A stretch of DNA of 64,000 nucleotides, from assembly GCA_014529385.2 (NCBI GenBank), contig CM043968.1, forward strand, positions 2,798,001 to 2,862,000, read 5' to 3'. Under the pieces are notes generated by a model. It was not told the DNA's origin and ran no database searches. It was given only the letters and a program-made list of their open reading frames with translations. This DNA comes from Adiantum capillus-veneris (Eukaryota > Streptophyta > Polypodiopsida > Polypodiales > Pteridaceae). This document shows, piece after piece, positions 23,308-33,059 of this stretch. Within the stretch, counting starts at the first letter, position 1. Each line of letters opens with the position of its first letter. The position numbers were made by a program, and so were the translations under genes.

Positions 23308-24483
23308 TTTCACATTAGTAGGTCTAGGCAGGTCTACAATGACTTTGACTTTGTCTAGGTCTGTGGTTATACCATTTCTTGAGACAATGTGTCCTAAGAT
23401 TCTTCCTTGCTTAACCATAAATACACACTTTTCCGGGTTAAGACAGATTCGAAATGTCCTGCACTTTTCAAAGACCTTTTGCAAATGGTCTATATGTTCC
23501 TCTCGCAGAAGAGAGTGTACACACAGGTCATCCATGTAAATTTCTAAGAATATTCTTAGGTATTCCTTGAATGCGTGAGTCATTAACCTTTGGAAAGTGG
23601 TTGGTGCATTAGTTAAGCCAAATGGCATAACTCGATACGCATAAATCCCCCATTCTGTGGCAAACGCTGTTTTGTGTTGATCCTCCCTTGTTATTGCCAG
23701 TTGGTTGTATCCTGAAAACCCATCCAGAAAGGAATAAGCTCGTTTCTCGGCTACTCGCTCAAGGACATGTTCTATGATTGGCAAGGGATAATTATCCCTT
23801 ATGGTTGCTGCATTCACCTTTTTGAGGTTTACACACACTCGCAGTTTTCCATTCTTTTTGGGAACTACCACAATGTGTGACACCCAATCTGTATGTTCAA
23901 TCTCATAGATGAATTCTGCTTCCATCAGTTTATCAATTTCTTCTTTGATTCGTTTAGCAAATGTGTCATTATATGTATAAGGACGTTGTTTGCTAGGTTT
24001 TGCATCCGATTTCAAAGGAATTGTATGTTGGTATATCAATGGATCAACTCCTTTGAGGTCTTTATAGGACCATGCGAACACATCTTTATACTTCTTGAGA
24101 AGTTGTGTTAGCTGCGCTTCGTCCTCAGGCTCTAAATCGTTAGCTATATAGACCGACTGAGGCTTTTCACCTGGTTCTGCGAGGTCTATCTTTTTTGCAT
24201 TTTTAGGCCCATCGTAAGATTCTTGGTTGGTTCTCTCCCTGATTGGTGGTGTCATGATGATTTTTCTGTCTTGGATAGTAAATTTTCGATAGTGTGATGG
24301 TACGTTCATGTTGCCCTTTTTTCCCTCACCTTTACCATCACTATCTTCTTCAGTAGTCCATATCTCTCTCAGAGACCGTTTCAGTTCTTGGTATTTCTGT
24401 TTACGCTCCAGTTTGGTCCACTCTTGGTCTTTTGTTGTTTCTATTTTTGATTTTTCAGATTCTTGTAATTTTGTTTCGGTTTA
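23305..24483 (-). pseudogene. Reverse transcriptase of the giant element
   Basis: An open stretch of 334 codons begins at 24309. It has the N-terminal motif KDVFAWSYKDLKGVDP (residues about 75-90), VVVPKKNGKLRVCVNL (fingers, 137-152), FLDGFSGYNQ with the first catalytic Asp (184-193), [16 protein letters not shown] (228-243), the catalytic box YMDD (248-251) and ILGHIVSRNGI in the thumb. The family is Ty3/gypsy; the missing chromodomain and the motif set point to the Athila/Tat side. A conserved Asp after RVCV reads Asn here. The upstream linker is in the same frame, separated by a TAA at 24481-24483. This is the best-preserved enzyme in the window. Confidence 0.92.
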
Positions 24484-25960
24484 AGCTTTTCGTACCTGTT
24501 TTGTTTCCTCTCGCGTTCTTTCTTTTCGAATTTTTGAGAATTTTTTTGATATTTGATCTTTCACACAATCCTCTGCTTTTACAAGCATCAAATAGTGAGT
24601 TTTACCATTTATCCTGGGCATCAGGTTCTCTCTCGCTTTGTTTCCTGCTCGTTTCCTCCTATAGCGTTCTTGACGTCTAGGGTGTTGATTAGCAAAATCA
24701 TAAAACTTGATATTCTCGGCTTCATTTCCACGCTCACTTGAGGTGTCTGAACACTCATTATCTGCATCATCATTTACTTCCAATTGTTCAGAGGAGTTAA
24801 AGAACTCTTCTTGTTCTGGAGGTTCTACCGTCTCTTTTTTTGGTACAACGCTTACCATGTAATAGGGTAACACATCATAGCCATCCTTATTGCAAAATTT
24901 TGTTGTTGGACTGTCGGTAATGGTACAGACATCCAATGTTGCCAGTATGTGTTCCCATTCTAGAGGTTCCAAGGCATCTTTAGGGAAAGGTTCCGGAATG
25001 TACTCCTTGTCCTTAATTGCTCTTTCTAAGACACAATCCTCTCTTCTTAAGCTTCCAAAATGTGAAGCTCCGCACATCCATTGCTCTTTTGGTTTCCCAA
25101 ACCATGCTGGTAGTTCCGATCCTGCTACTGTAGCCGAATCAAACTCTTCCACTGGTGTTTGGTTTACATCTTTGTAACTATGGTCTTTCAGGTGTATTTT
25201 AGTTGTTGTCTAGCCATGTCTGAGGTATATGTGGTCATAACCCCAATCTTGGACCATCTTCAATTGTCTCATGAATGGTCGTCCCAAGATTATCTCATAA
25301 TTTTTCTTTTTGTCAAAATCGACTATTGCAAATGTATGCTCATACTCGATTCTGCACGAAGTGACAATTACTTTTTCTTAGAGTCCTAGAGGCTTTTCCA
25401 TGAACCCATCTGCCAATTGCAGTTTCATTCTGGTAGCCCTCAAAGCTGGTTTTTCCCATTTTTTCCAGATTTCCTTGGTGGCGATAGCAACCCCCGCTCC
25501 ACTTTCAAGAATACCCTTGGAGACTACTCCTTGGAATTCTAATGGTAGTGTGGTGTTTCCGCCCTCTTCCTCGCAATATTCTCCAACCTTATTCAATGGT
25601 ACTGGCCTAGTGTTTAGATTAGGCCTGTCCAACTCCCTGATCCCTTCTTATAGCTTCAAGGTGGGGTCTTTCACTCCAAATTTTTCTAGGCATTTTCCTA
25701 CTATGGTCCACATGTTTGGCCTTAACCTTAGGAGTTCTCTAACGTGATTGTGCATGCCACCGGGGTGGATAACAACTCAATCAATCCTTGTGAATCCATC
25801 ACCTTGTTAGAAGAAAGTCTTTGAGATGGGATTGCTCTCACTTCCGAATTAGCTTCATACTCTCCCAGGTAAGAGGGTAAAGTTCTCAAAGAGTCTGGTT
25901 GGCTGTGCCCTGAACTAATAGATCCTTGGTCTCCCCCTTGTGAATGTATCTCAAATTCCA
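24484..25960 (-). pseudogene. Protease and linker region of the giant element
   Basis: The frame includes GILESGAGVAIATKEIWKKW (about 25535-25475), where the aspartic protease active site D-S/T/G-G-A reads ESGA, and further on NYEIILGRPFMRQ (about 25300-25260), the usual C-terminal protease motif. A long acidic and charged linker to RT follows (25152-24484), with stretches such as KKFSKIRKERTREETKQ. TAA codons at 25644 (approximately) and 25378, and a TAG near 25210, interrupt the frame. A one-base frame change near 25735 joins it to the gag frame. The Asp-to-Glu change would be expected to disable the protease. Confidence 0.75.
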
Positions 25961-28250
25961 TCTACGATCTTGCCTCAAATTCTTCAATAGGAGGTAAGAT
26001 CACATTCTTTTCTTTTCTCGTGCTATTCATGTGGTTACTCATCCTATTAGCCTCGTTGGCCTCACGGATTTGCTTCCACAGATCATCTAGACCGTTACTG
26101 TCCTTACCCATTTCTGCCAATATTTTAGGCTAGAACTCGTCACTTGCCCCATCGATGGTATTTGGCACTATGATAGGATCTCCTTTGGACTCGTAGTCAT
26201 TAGTGAGCCTCTCCTTTGTTTCCTCATGTTTCTCTAGTGTTGGTTGGATAGGGGTTGGAGCTGGTGCCTCATGCCAAATTGCAGGTTTACCCAGTGGTTC
26301 TTCCATCAATGATTGAGCCGTCTCAATCATCTTTTTACACATATCCAACCTCTGTTTTCTATTTCTGCATATGGGTAAGTCATCCACCTTTGCTCCTGGG
26401 TTTGGTTCTTTTTAAGTCGAGCTTCATAAGCTTTTAGAAGCGCATCCAACTGCTCATTTACCTTGTCTGCCAGTACAGATCCTCCTGACCTTGCACTTTT
26501 GGGCTCTACTATTTCCTTGGGTGCTATGGCTGCTGTGGTGTGTGAGCTTAAACTAGCTAGATCCTCTAACCGCTCCAATCTATTCTTTGTATGTTTCAAC
26601 TCCTCGGATGGGGCTGTTTTCTCTCGTTCTTTCCTGGCTTTCCTACGCGCCTTTCTAGCTTTCTAATTGATTCTCTGATTTTTCGTTTCTAAACTTTGAG
26701 CATCGGTTTTTGGTTCTTCAACTATGGGTTTGTTCATCCTTCTTTGGGCTTGGGCCCGTGTTACCACCTGAATAGGTATGATTGTTTCATTTTCCGATCC
26801 TCCACTGGAAGGTACTGTTTCTAACATGTTCAAGGTGGTTTTTGCTCCTTTGCTCGGGTTTTTAGGGCAATCGGGAATCAAATGAGTAATTCCACATTGT
26901 GGGCAATACGCATTGACTCTAATGATTTCATCATGAGGATAGTCTCTCAGCCAATGGTCTCCACCACACTTGTAATAGGGTCCCTTGGGTTGTTGAGGTG
27001 CTCCTTGAGTCCCTCTTTGTTGGTAAGCATGTCTCTGTCCGTCTATGCCTCCATTGGCTATGAACATCAGTGTTCGTTCATCTAAGCTATATCTTCCTTC
27101 TCCTGCGGCGTGTGCAACAGTTGGTGGTCTTTGATTCCCTATCATGCTCCATGGTTCTAGTGTCGAGGGTTCTTCCGGTGGATAATAGACAGGGTTTGTC
27201 TCATATCCATTGGGATCTTCATAATACGCATGCATAGGCACCAAAGCCTTTTCTTCTGATTCAGTTACTGTTGGTGTGTATCTTATACCAACTGGTCGTA
27301 ATCCTGGTAGGGGTGGTTGTTGCCCCAACACCGATTGTGGTCTTTTTACACCTACAGGTCCTGGTAAGTTGCTTGCTTGATATCTGGGCATTGGTGGAAC
27401 TTGAGGGGAAGCTACTGGAGCTTGGGGAGCATAAGGTCTCTCTCTCACATATCCCTTGTTATAATAACATTCCTCGGTCCCATGGTTTGTACATTTTTGT
27501 TCAATAGCACACCACTTGGGCTGTTTAGCCTAGGGTTTGGCGTACAAGTTGATCTTTTTTAGCACTTCATCTATGAGCTGCTCCTGGTTTACCGCTATTT
27601 CTCCTTTCGGTGTTGTCTTGGACGACTTGCTTCCACTTTGCTGTGAAGATGAATTGTCATCAAGGTCCTTGAACTCCCCTTCTTTGTAAACTGCACAATT
27701 GTCCACAAGGTACAGAGCCTCCTTGGTCAACTCATTCAACGTCGTGCTCCTCTTCATATGTAAGTCTTTCTGGAGATCTGCATTCCTTAGTCCTTGGATG
27801 AATATCAGCATAAGTCTGGACTGAGTTGGCAATAGGATAGAACTTAACATATCTTTTTAGTCTTAGGGATGCCTTTCGTACAGATTCTCCATCTTTCTGT
27901 TTGAATTTATGGATTTGTGAGACAGTATTATGAGCTATTCCTCTTTGAGAGAATTCCTCAATAAACTCGTCAAACACTTCCTTCATCGACTCAAAGTCTC
28001 TACACTCTACAGAGTCAAACCAAGTTGCAGCATCATCCTCTAGGCTTAGTCCAAACCCTGCAAATCGGGTAGGAAAATCTAACACCTCTTCGCCTCTAAT
28101 TACACGCACAAAGGCTGCTACATGATCTCTTGGGTCTCTGTTTCTTGTGTATTTCTTGTTTACCCATTTTTGCACTTGAGAAGATCTAATTCTGCGATGG
28201 TCTACAAACCTCATCATTGGATCACCCCGTCCAAGTCGATACACCTCCTC
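25961..28250 (-). pseudogene. Gag capsid and nucleocapsid of the giant element
   Basis: The capsid part reads RDHVAAFVRVIRGEEVLD, then DDAATWFDSVECRDFESM (28150-27990), the retrotransposon gag domain. After a frame change near 27855 comes LMLIFIQGLRNADLQKDLHM and a Pro/Gln-rich region. Two zinc knuckles follow at about 26977-26867. In the first, two of the three cysteines read Tyr (YYKCGGDHWLRDY); the second is intact (CPQCGITHLIPDC). A basic segment (about 26660-26610) and an acidic linker complete it. In-frame TAG codons lie at 27530, 26663, 26130 and about 25962; a TAA is at 28260. A second frame change lies near 26395 at an A5 run. It is not functional as it stands, but the domain order is complete. 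Confidence 0.85.
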
Positions 28251-29477
28251 AGGCCTTCTTTAATAGGCTGGTTCCTCTCCCAATGGTGCTCCTAAGCCAT
28301 AATTTCTAACGGTTCTCGTTGGAGGTGGTTCTTCTCTTCGAACTCGTTCTATGGGTGGTCCTCCAGGCTCTGTTGACCCTTGTGTTTTTGGCTTACTCTC
28401 TGCCTGATACCTTGAATAGTGTGGTGGTTCTTGCAAATCCCTAAGCCCTCGTGCGGCTTGATAACCATCTCGGTTTCGGTCTGGTTCCATTGTTGCACTC
28501 TGTTGAAGCCATGCCTGCAATGATGGTTAGTTTGCTGGTTGGTCCTGGTTGTTGAATGCTTGCGGTCGGGTGGAATGTGAGGTAGTGTCATACTCATCTG
28601 AAAAAGGATTCGTTTACTTGCTTGGGGTGTGGGCGGCTCTTTGCACTTCCTCAGGGGCATATGCTGATGATCCTGGACCTGTTGCTCTTTCTACTTCCTA
28701 TGGGAGAATACGTTGGTATTCTTGCCCGTATCTATCAACAAAAACTATGCCCTTCCCAGTAGCAGTTTCATAAGAGAATAAGTAAAGAACCTTGTCTTTG
28801 CTTAATTCGTTTACGTATGGTTCTTTGCTGCGAAAGTAAGAGACTATACCCTCACTCTCATGTTTGTAGATTCCCACATTATCGTTATAAGTTGGAACCC
28901 TGGTTGTTTTCTTATTATACATAAAAATAGCGTCGGGCCGATCAATCTTTGGTGGCAGTTCTTGAGTTTCTGAAACCATTTTCCCTTTTGCCACGTTATC
29001 TCCATATTTGTTGTAATCTTCAGGGTTACTAACTATTAAATAGTGGTTCCTCTTTTCGTCTCGGAATCTATCTCCATCATCATACACTCGGATTATCTCC
29101 AATCTTTGAGCTGGCCTCTCTTCGATACAAATTCACTTACGGCCTCGATAGTCTAAATAGACTAGGGCTCCTCTCGAATTTATTCCCTCTAAAAAGATCA
29201 CCGTGAGCCTGGAATCATTCAAAGGATTTTGGGAGGTGCTTCCTTCTCGCATTGGTCCATCATAGGTGAAACCTCCTGCTTGTTGACTACCCATCATGAA
29301 GAAAGATTTGTTTGACGAAGTGTCAGTATCACTACCTTCCTCAATAATCGGTGCTAGAGGATCTAGCCTTGCCTGAGTTACACTCTCTTCGGTGAACACT
29401 AAGCTACCTTGGTCACCTGCCACCTTCTGGTCTCTAACAATGTATTTTTCTGATCTTAAATTCATCAAACTTATCAA
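28251..29477 (-). pseudogene. N-terminal extension of gag (possible separate ORF1) of the giant element
   Basis: About 400 codons in the same frame as the capsid, from the ATG at 29477. It shows two similar segments, VIFLEGINSRGALVYLDYRG (29201-29140) and VLYLFSYETATGKGIVFVDR (28790-28730), which look like a repeated beta-strand pair. The middle part reads IRVYDDGDRFRDEKRNHYLI. The C-terminal third is Gln/Pro/Arg-rich. Stops in frame are one TGA (29133-29135), a TAG (28698-28700) and two TAA (about 28609 and 28527). Ogre-type Tat elements carry an ORF upstream of gag, so this may be its counterpart; I recognise no domain in it. Confidence 0.6.
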
Positions 29478-29804
29478 TGCAATTTATCACAAATCCAACC
29501 ACTCACCTGGCAATGGGTCAGTTTCTGCACAACTCCTTGCTTTGTTGCTGAATATACCTGTATACAAGCGTTTTAATTTCGGCAATTGAATCAAAGCATT
29601 TAGCTGCTAGAGATTTGCTAATCTGAAACAGTACTTCCCTCAGATGTTGGTCAATTTATGCGAAAAAGTCTGAATTCAGTCTTTGCTTAGTCAAATGGGC
29701 AAACAAAGTCCAAATTCACTTCTGAAAGAAGTTATGGAACCCTTAAGCCAAATAGAATCTCACTATCTATGCCAGGTCAAGTTTTCCTTGCAGTATGCCC
29801 CAAT

Positions 29805-29828
29805 AGACATCCTACGCATAGGATGTCT
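29805..29828. repeat. 24-bp palindrome, leader copy 1
   Basis: Arms as in the spacer copies, centre CGCA, one mismatch to perfect symmetry. Confidence 0.85.
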
Positions 29829-30080
29829 CCTCCTGTGTTTTGCCTAGATTTTTGCACTGTTGTTTCCTCTTGTTGTGCTAAGCTTACAGCTGCTTTTACT
29901 TTTTGATTTGGACACCTATTAGCTAGTCAATGAGTCAAAAATATGTTCCGACGGCCTGTTGATGGTATTGATCAGTCTAATCAACTCCAAATTGGACCAA
30001 AACTGACTAGGAGGCTTGCCTTAGGCTATATAACACCTTACTATGCTCAAAGTCAAAGTCTGGCTTCATTTTCTTGCATT

Positions 30081-30104
30081 AGACATCCTACACGTAGGAT
30101 GTCT
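30081..30104. repeat. 24-bp palindrome, leader copy 2
   Basis: Centre CACG; followed by TTTTTCTTCAGAAT, the same flank as spacer copies 1 and 2, so leader and spacer repeats share an origin. Confidence 0.88.
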
Positions 30105-30206
30105 TTTTCTTCAGAATGGGTTCAAACTCAAAGCCCAGGCTCCCCTTGAGTTGCTGATCACTTTGGTATACTCAGAATTCAATTTGGAGTCCCAAATCAC
30201 TCAGAA

Positions 30207-30230
30207 GACATCCTACGCATAGGATGTCTT
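30207..30230. repeat. 24-bp palindrome, leader copy 3
   Basis: Centre CGCA, arms intact, 126 bases after copy 2. Confidence 0.85.
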
Positions 30231-30616
30231 TTTGGCCTGTTTGACCCCAGATTTGTCCCACGCCTTCCCCTTGATGTCAGTAACCTAGTGGTATGCTTAG
30301 ATTTTGGTTTGGATGTCAAAAGTCCCAAATTTCAGCTGTTTTTGCTTTTTCAGTCAAAAGTGCTAAAGTCCACTTTGAATCCAATTTTCTTGCCCAAATG
30401 AGGTGAAACCCCTTTTAGTCAATATATCATGCAAGACATGCTCATGCAGCCATCTTATGGTTTTGGTCTCAAAATAATGTTTTGGCACTATTTGGGTAGG
30501 ATGTCTTGCAATTTCAGTCTATCTGGCCTTATCCTGTCAAGATATGGCCAAATTTCCACTTTCCAATTGAAATTAGGGTAAACCCTACCTCCTGAACTCC
30601 TCCCAGATTGGCCTGT

Positions 30617-30640
30617 AGACATCCTACACGTAGGATGTCT
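30617..30640. repeat. 24-bp palindrome, leader copy 4
   Basis: Centre CACG, arms intact. A half copy (ACACGTAGGATGTCT, 31537-31551) also lies inside the 5' LTR. Confidence 0.85.
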
Positions 30641-31170
30641 CCTGGCTTAAAATTAAAGTTTTTTCTGACAGGAATGCTCCTGATGCTCTGTAGATCTATC
30701 AGAAAAACTCACAGCAACTTTTGGACTTCAATTAGGCTTTCAAACATACTTTTGCATCTTTTTGCTTCTTTTACAAACTTGTAATGATCCTACCAAGCAA
30801 GTGTACATACATGAGATGCTCTAGATCCTGAATCATGATGTCCTACTTACTCTACTCCTACCTATCATGAAGAAATGGTGATAATGGTGTTTTTGGTTGC
30901 TTTTTGGCCTCTCCGAACTCTCAAGCTCTCCTCTCACCGCTTCTACCACTCCGACTCCTACTCTAGAACTCGACTACTACCTAAAACTACCTAAGTCAAC
31001 CACGTCTACCTAAGTCGAAGGATCTAGGCCAGACACACGCTTCCTAGACTCCCTCTAAGACCTAGAGAGTCCTCCACCCTCTGATCCTATCTAAATGTAA
31101 AGCGAGACTCTTGGCAAGCCAAAAATCCCAATCCTCAAGGACTAGTCTCGGTCTATACCTAAGGTTTTCG

Positions 31171-31188
31171 TCCCCGGCAGCGGCACCA
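31171..31188 (-). promoter_or_regulatory. Primer binding site (tRNA-Asp-like) of the giant element
   Basis: On the minus strand TGGTGCCGCTGCCGGGGA, one base inside the LTR. Many plant Tat/Athila elements use TGGCGCCGTTGCCGGGGA, complementary to tRNA-Asp; this site differs from that by two bases. It marks the inner edge of the 5' LTR. Confidence 0.85.
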
Positions 31189-31189
31189 A

Positions 31190-32136
31190 TGTTGGACGGA
31201 TACGCCACGATGGACGTCAGCACAGTGAGAACTCACCTAACATGTAATGTCATCTAAGGACGAAGCTCCACCCGCACGCGCGTGGAAGCAAGCATAAGGT
31301 GTCAACCTACACTCGACCGACTCCTAACTAATTCCTACAGAGGTCTCTACCAAATGTCTAAGTCACAGCCTTCAAGAGTGCAAAAGAGGAAACTTCCTAC
31401 AACGCTTTCTAGAGCCGAACACCCATCAAACAATCTCAAACACCATAGAACTTGAAGGAGACCCTACTAATACCAATAGGCCGCTCTCCCTAGGGTCTGT
31501 GCACCAAAATCACGACCCAAAACACCCGGTGCAGAAACACGTAGGATGTCTGGCCGAAATCTGCAGGTCTTCGTTTCCGAAATCCAAAGTGCCTAATGTG
31601 TAGTTCTACTCAATGTGAACGTGTGGATATGCTGCAATGAAAAATCGTACAACGTATGCTTACCCAAACAACCGATGAAGCTCGTAGAAGAAGCTTGCAA
31701 AGCCGGACCGTACGCGCGCAATGTTGGTATCGGCGCGTAGCTCTAGTCGGGGGCAGCACGCTGCACTTCTCCGCACTCGATTCTGACCACTGTAGCACAC
31801 GTAGCGTCAAGATGAAGCTCACACACACACTCTCTCTCTCTCTCTCTCTCTCGTACACAGTACGCTCACTCACAAACTTCAAACTTGTTTTTAAAATGAC
31901 AAAAGGTTTTTCATTAAGGTCAAAAAGTGGTATATATACCTTACACCTTCTCAAACCCTAAAGTTCCAAAATCAACCATCTACTCAATCTAACTATCAAA
32001 ACTGGGATACAATCTGGAAACTTCTGTAAGTCCCAATATTTACAAGGTGAAAAATCGGGTTTTCCTCAATGAATGAATAATTACAAAAATAATAGTCCTC
32101 GGAGTAGTTAGATGCCGTGGGGTGTGTCCAGATTCT

Positions 32137-32140
<4 letters not shown>
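31190..32140 (-). repeat. 5' LTR of the giant gypsy element
   Basis: 951 bp on the plus strand from TGTTGGACGG to TTCTAAC(T). The outer base expected to be A is T, at the border with a CT tract. The last 390 bp match 1-389 closely. GGTATATATACC (31928-31940) is the probable TATA box, about 200 bases into the LTR. The LTR pair brackets about 30.8 kb of internal sequence, of which 15.4 kb is the nested array, so the original internal length was about 15.4 kb plus what was deleted at the junction. Confidence 0.92.

Positions 32141-32176
<36 letters not shown>
32139..32176. repeat. (CT)n microsatellite at the LTR border
   Basis: About 19 CT units starting at the last base of the giant element's LTR. 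Either the element inserted into a CT tract, or the tract grew over the border and erased the terminal base and any target duplication. Confidence 0.9.
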
Positions 32177-32179
<3 letters not shown>

Positions 32180-33059
32180 TTTGGTGTGTGTATTTGTAGC
32201 ATTGATATTAGTGATAGTGTACCTTTCTTTTCACTTGTATTTCTCAGAGATTCTCCTCTTTTGCGTCCTAGTTCGCTCTATAACTAGGTGGTGCCCCTTC
32301 ACTTGTTTGGCTGTGGATTTTTTGTTGTTGTTTCTTGCTTGTGGTTGCCCCAGCTCCAATTGAGCAACACGAGAGCCTTGAGGGGTGTTTAGAGGTCATC
32401 TCTCTGGTTACCCACCCAGGACCGCCTCAATTTTGGTGCACCCATGGAGGAGGGTTTGTGTATCTTTTTGTGTAGGTTCAACCTTTAGCATAGTCAAGTA
32501 GTTTGCATGAATCAAAAGAATTTGTATGATCCTTTCATTCCCATTGCAAGGCAAAAGGTGCACATAATTGTTAGTACTAATTTGCAATTTCAACGATTAA
32601 TTCATAGAATATTGGGCCCTCTTAGGCTGGCCAAGATAAACGCTTCAATAAATCCTTTTATTTTGCCTCTCATTAGGTACAAACTTAGTTTGGACGACTA
32701 TATTTATGTTTTGTTTTAAGCATTAGGTCATGCATAGACCATGGATAATGGCCCAAGAATAGAGGTTTTTCCCTTCCATTTCACTCCACACATTAGAATA
32801 AACGTTGCAAGTAGTAGAAAGTTCCATTTTCAACAACGTATGGTATTCATGTTTGGTGCCCAAAGAGTAGGAGAAATTCTTGCATCACAAAACCCTGTCA
32901 TCCTGCCTCTTGTTGATTATCATAGATCATTTGATGTGCATATTTTTATTTTGTTGTAGAACAGATTTCAATTTAGATAATATTATTGTCTAAATCTTTT
33001 TAAGAAAAAAAATGTGCGTTACTTTGAAATCAATTCAATGGAAAGCCAACTCCATATGT
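32141..33059 (+). pseudogene. 5' region and duplicated small ORF of a plus-strand Tat-type element
   Basis: Sequence upstream of gag of the second gypsy element; its 5' LTR is interrupted by the giant element and I cannot place its end. Two adjacent ORFs, 32507-32719 and 32741-32959, encode related segments: one ends NPFILPLIRYKLSLDDYIYV, the other NPVILPLVDYHRSFDVHIFI. They share the spacing of hydrophobic and Asn-Pro positions, so they arose by tandem duplication of about 230 bp. I do not recognise the peptide. Whether it was translated is unknown. Confidence 0.5.

Larger units (their letters stand above)
29478..31170 (-). other. 5' leader of the giant element
   Basis: Long untranslated leader between the primer site and the first gag-frame ATG. 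It carries four copies of the 24-bp palindrome with partly conserved flanks, related to those in the 3.98-4.86 kb spacer. The part next to the primer site (30900-31170) is rich in CT and TCTAC. A near-consensus splice donor (CCAG/GTGAGT) lies at 29506-29507 on the minus strand, just upstream of the first ATG. Confidence 0.65.

Noticed and set aside
441-29477. Firm claim of a variant genetic code with UAR as Gln
   Set aside because: TGA stops at Trp or Arg positions in the neighbouring elements, an internal TGA at 29133 and Cys-to-Tyr changes fit transition decay. No host gene is available to test the code.
31171-31188. tRNA-like sequence
   Set aside because: Only the 3' acceptor and T-stem complement is present; it is a primer binding site, not a tRNA gene. 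The same holds for 13035 and 19601.
31610-31961. Opposing ORFs of about 100 residues in the 5' LTR
   Set aside because: Both run through the CT tract and lie in LTR sequence; no known motif.
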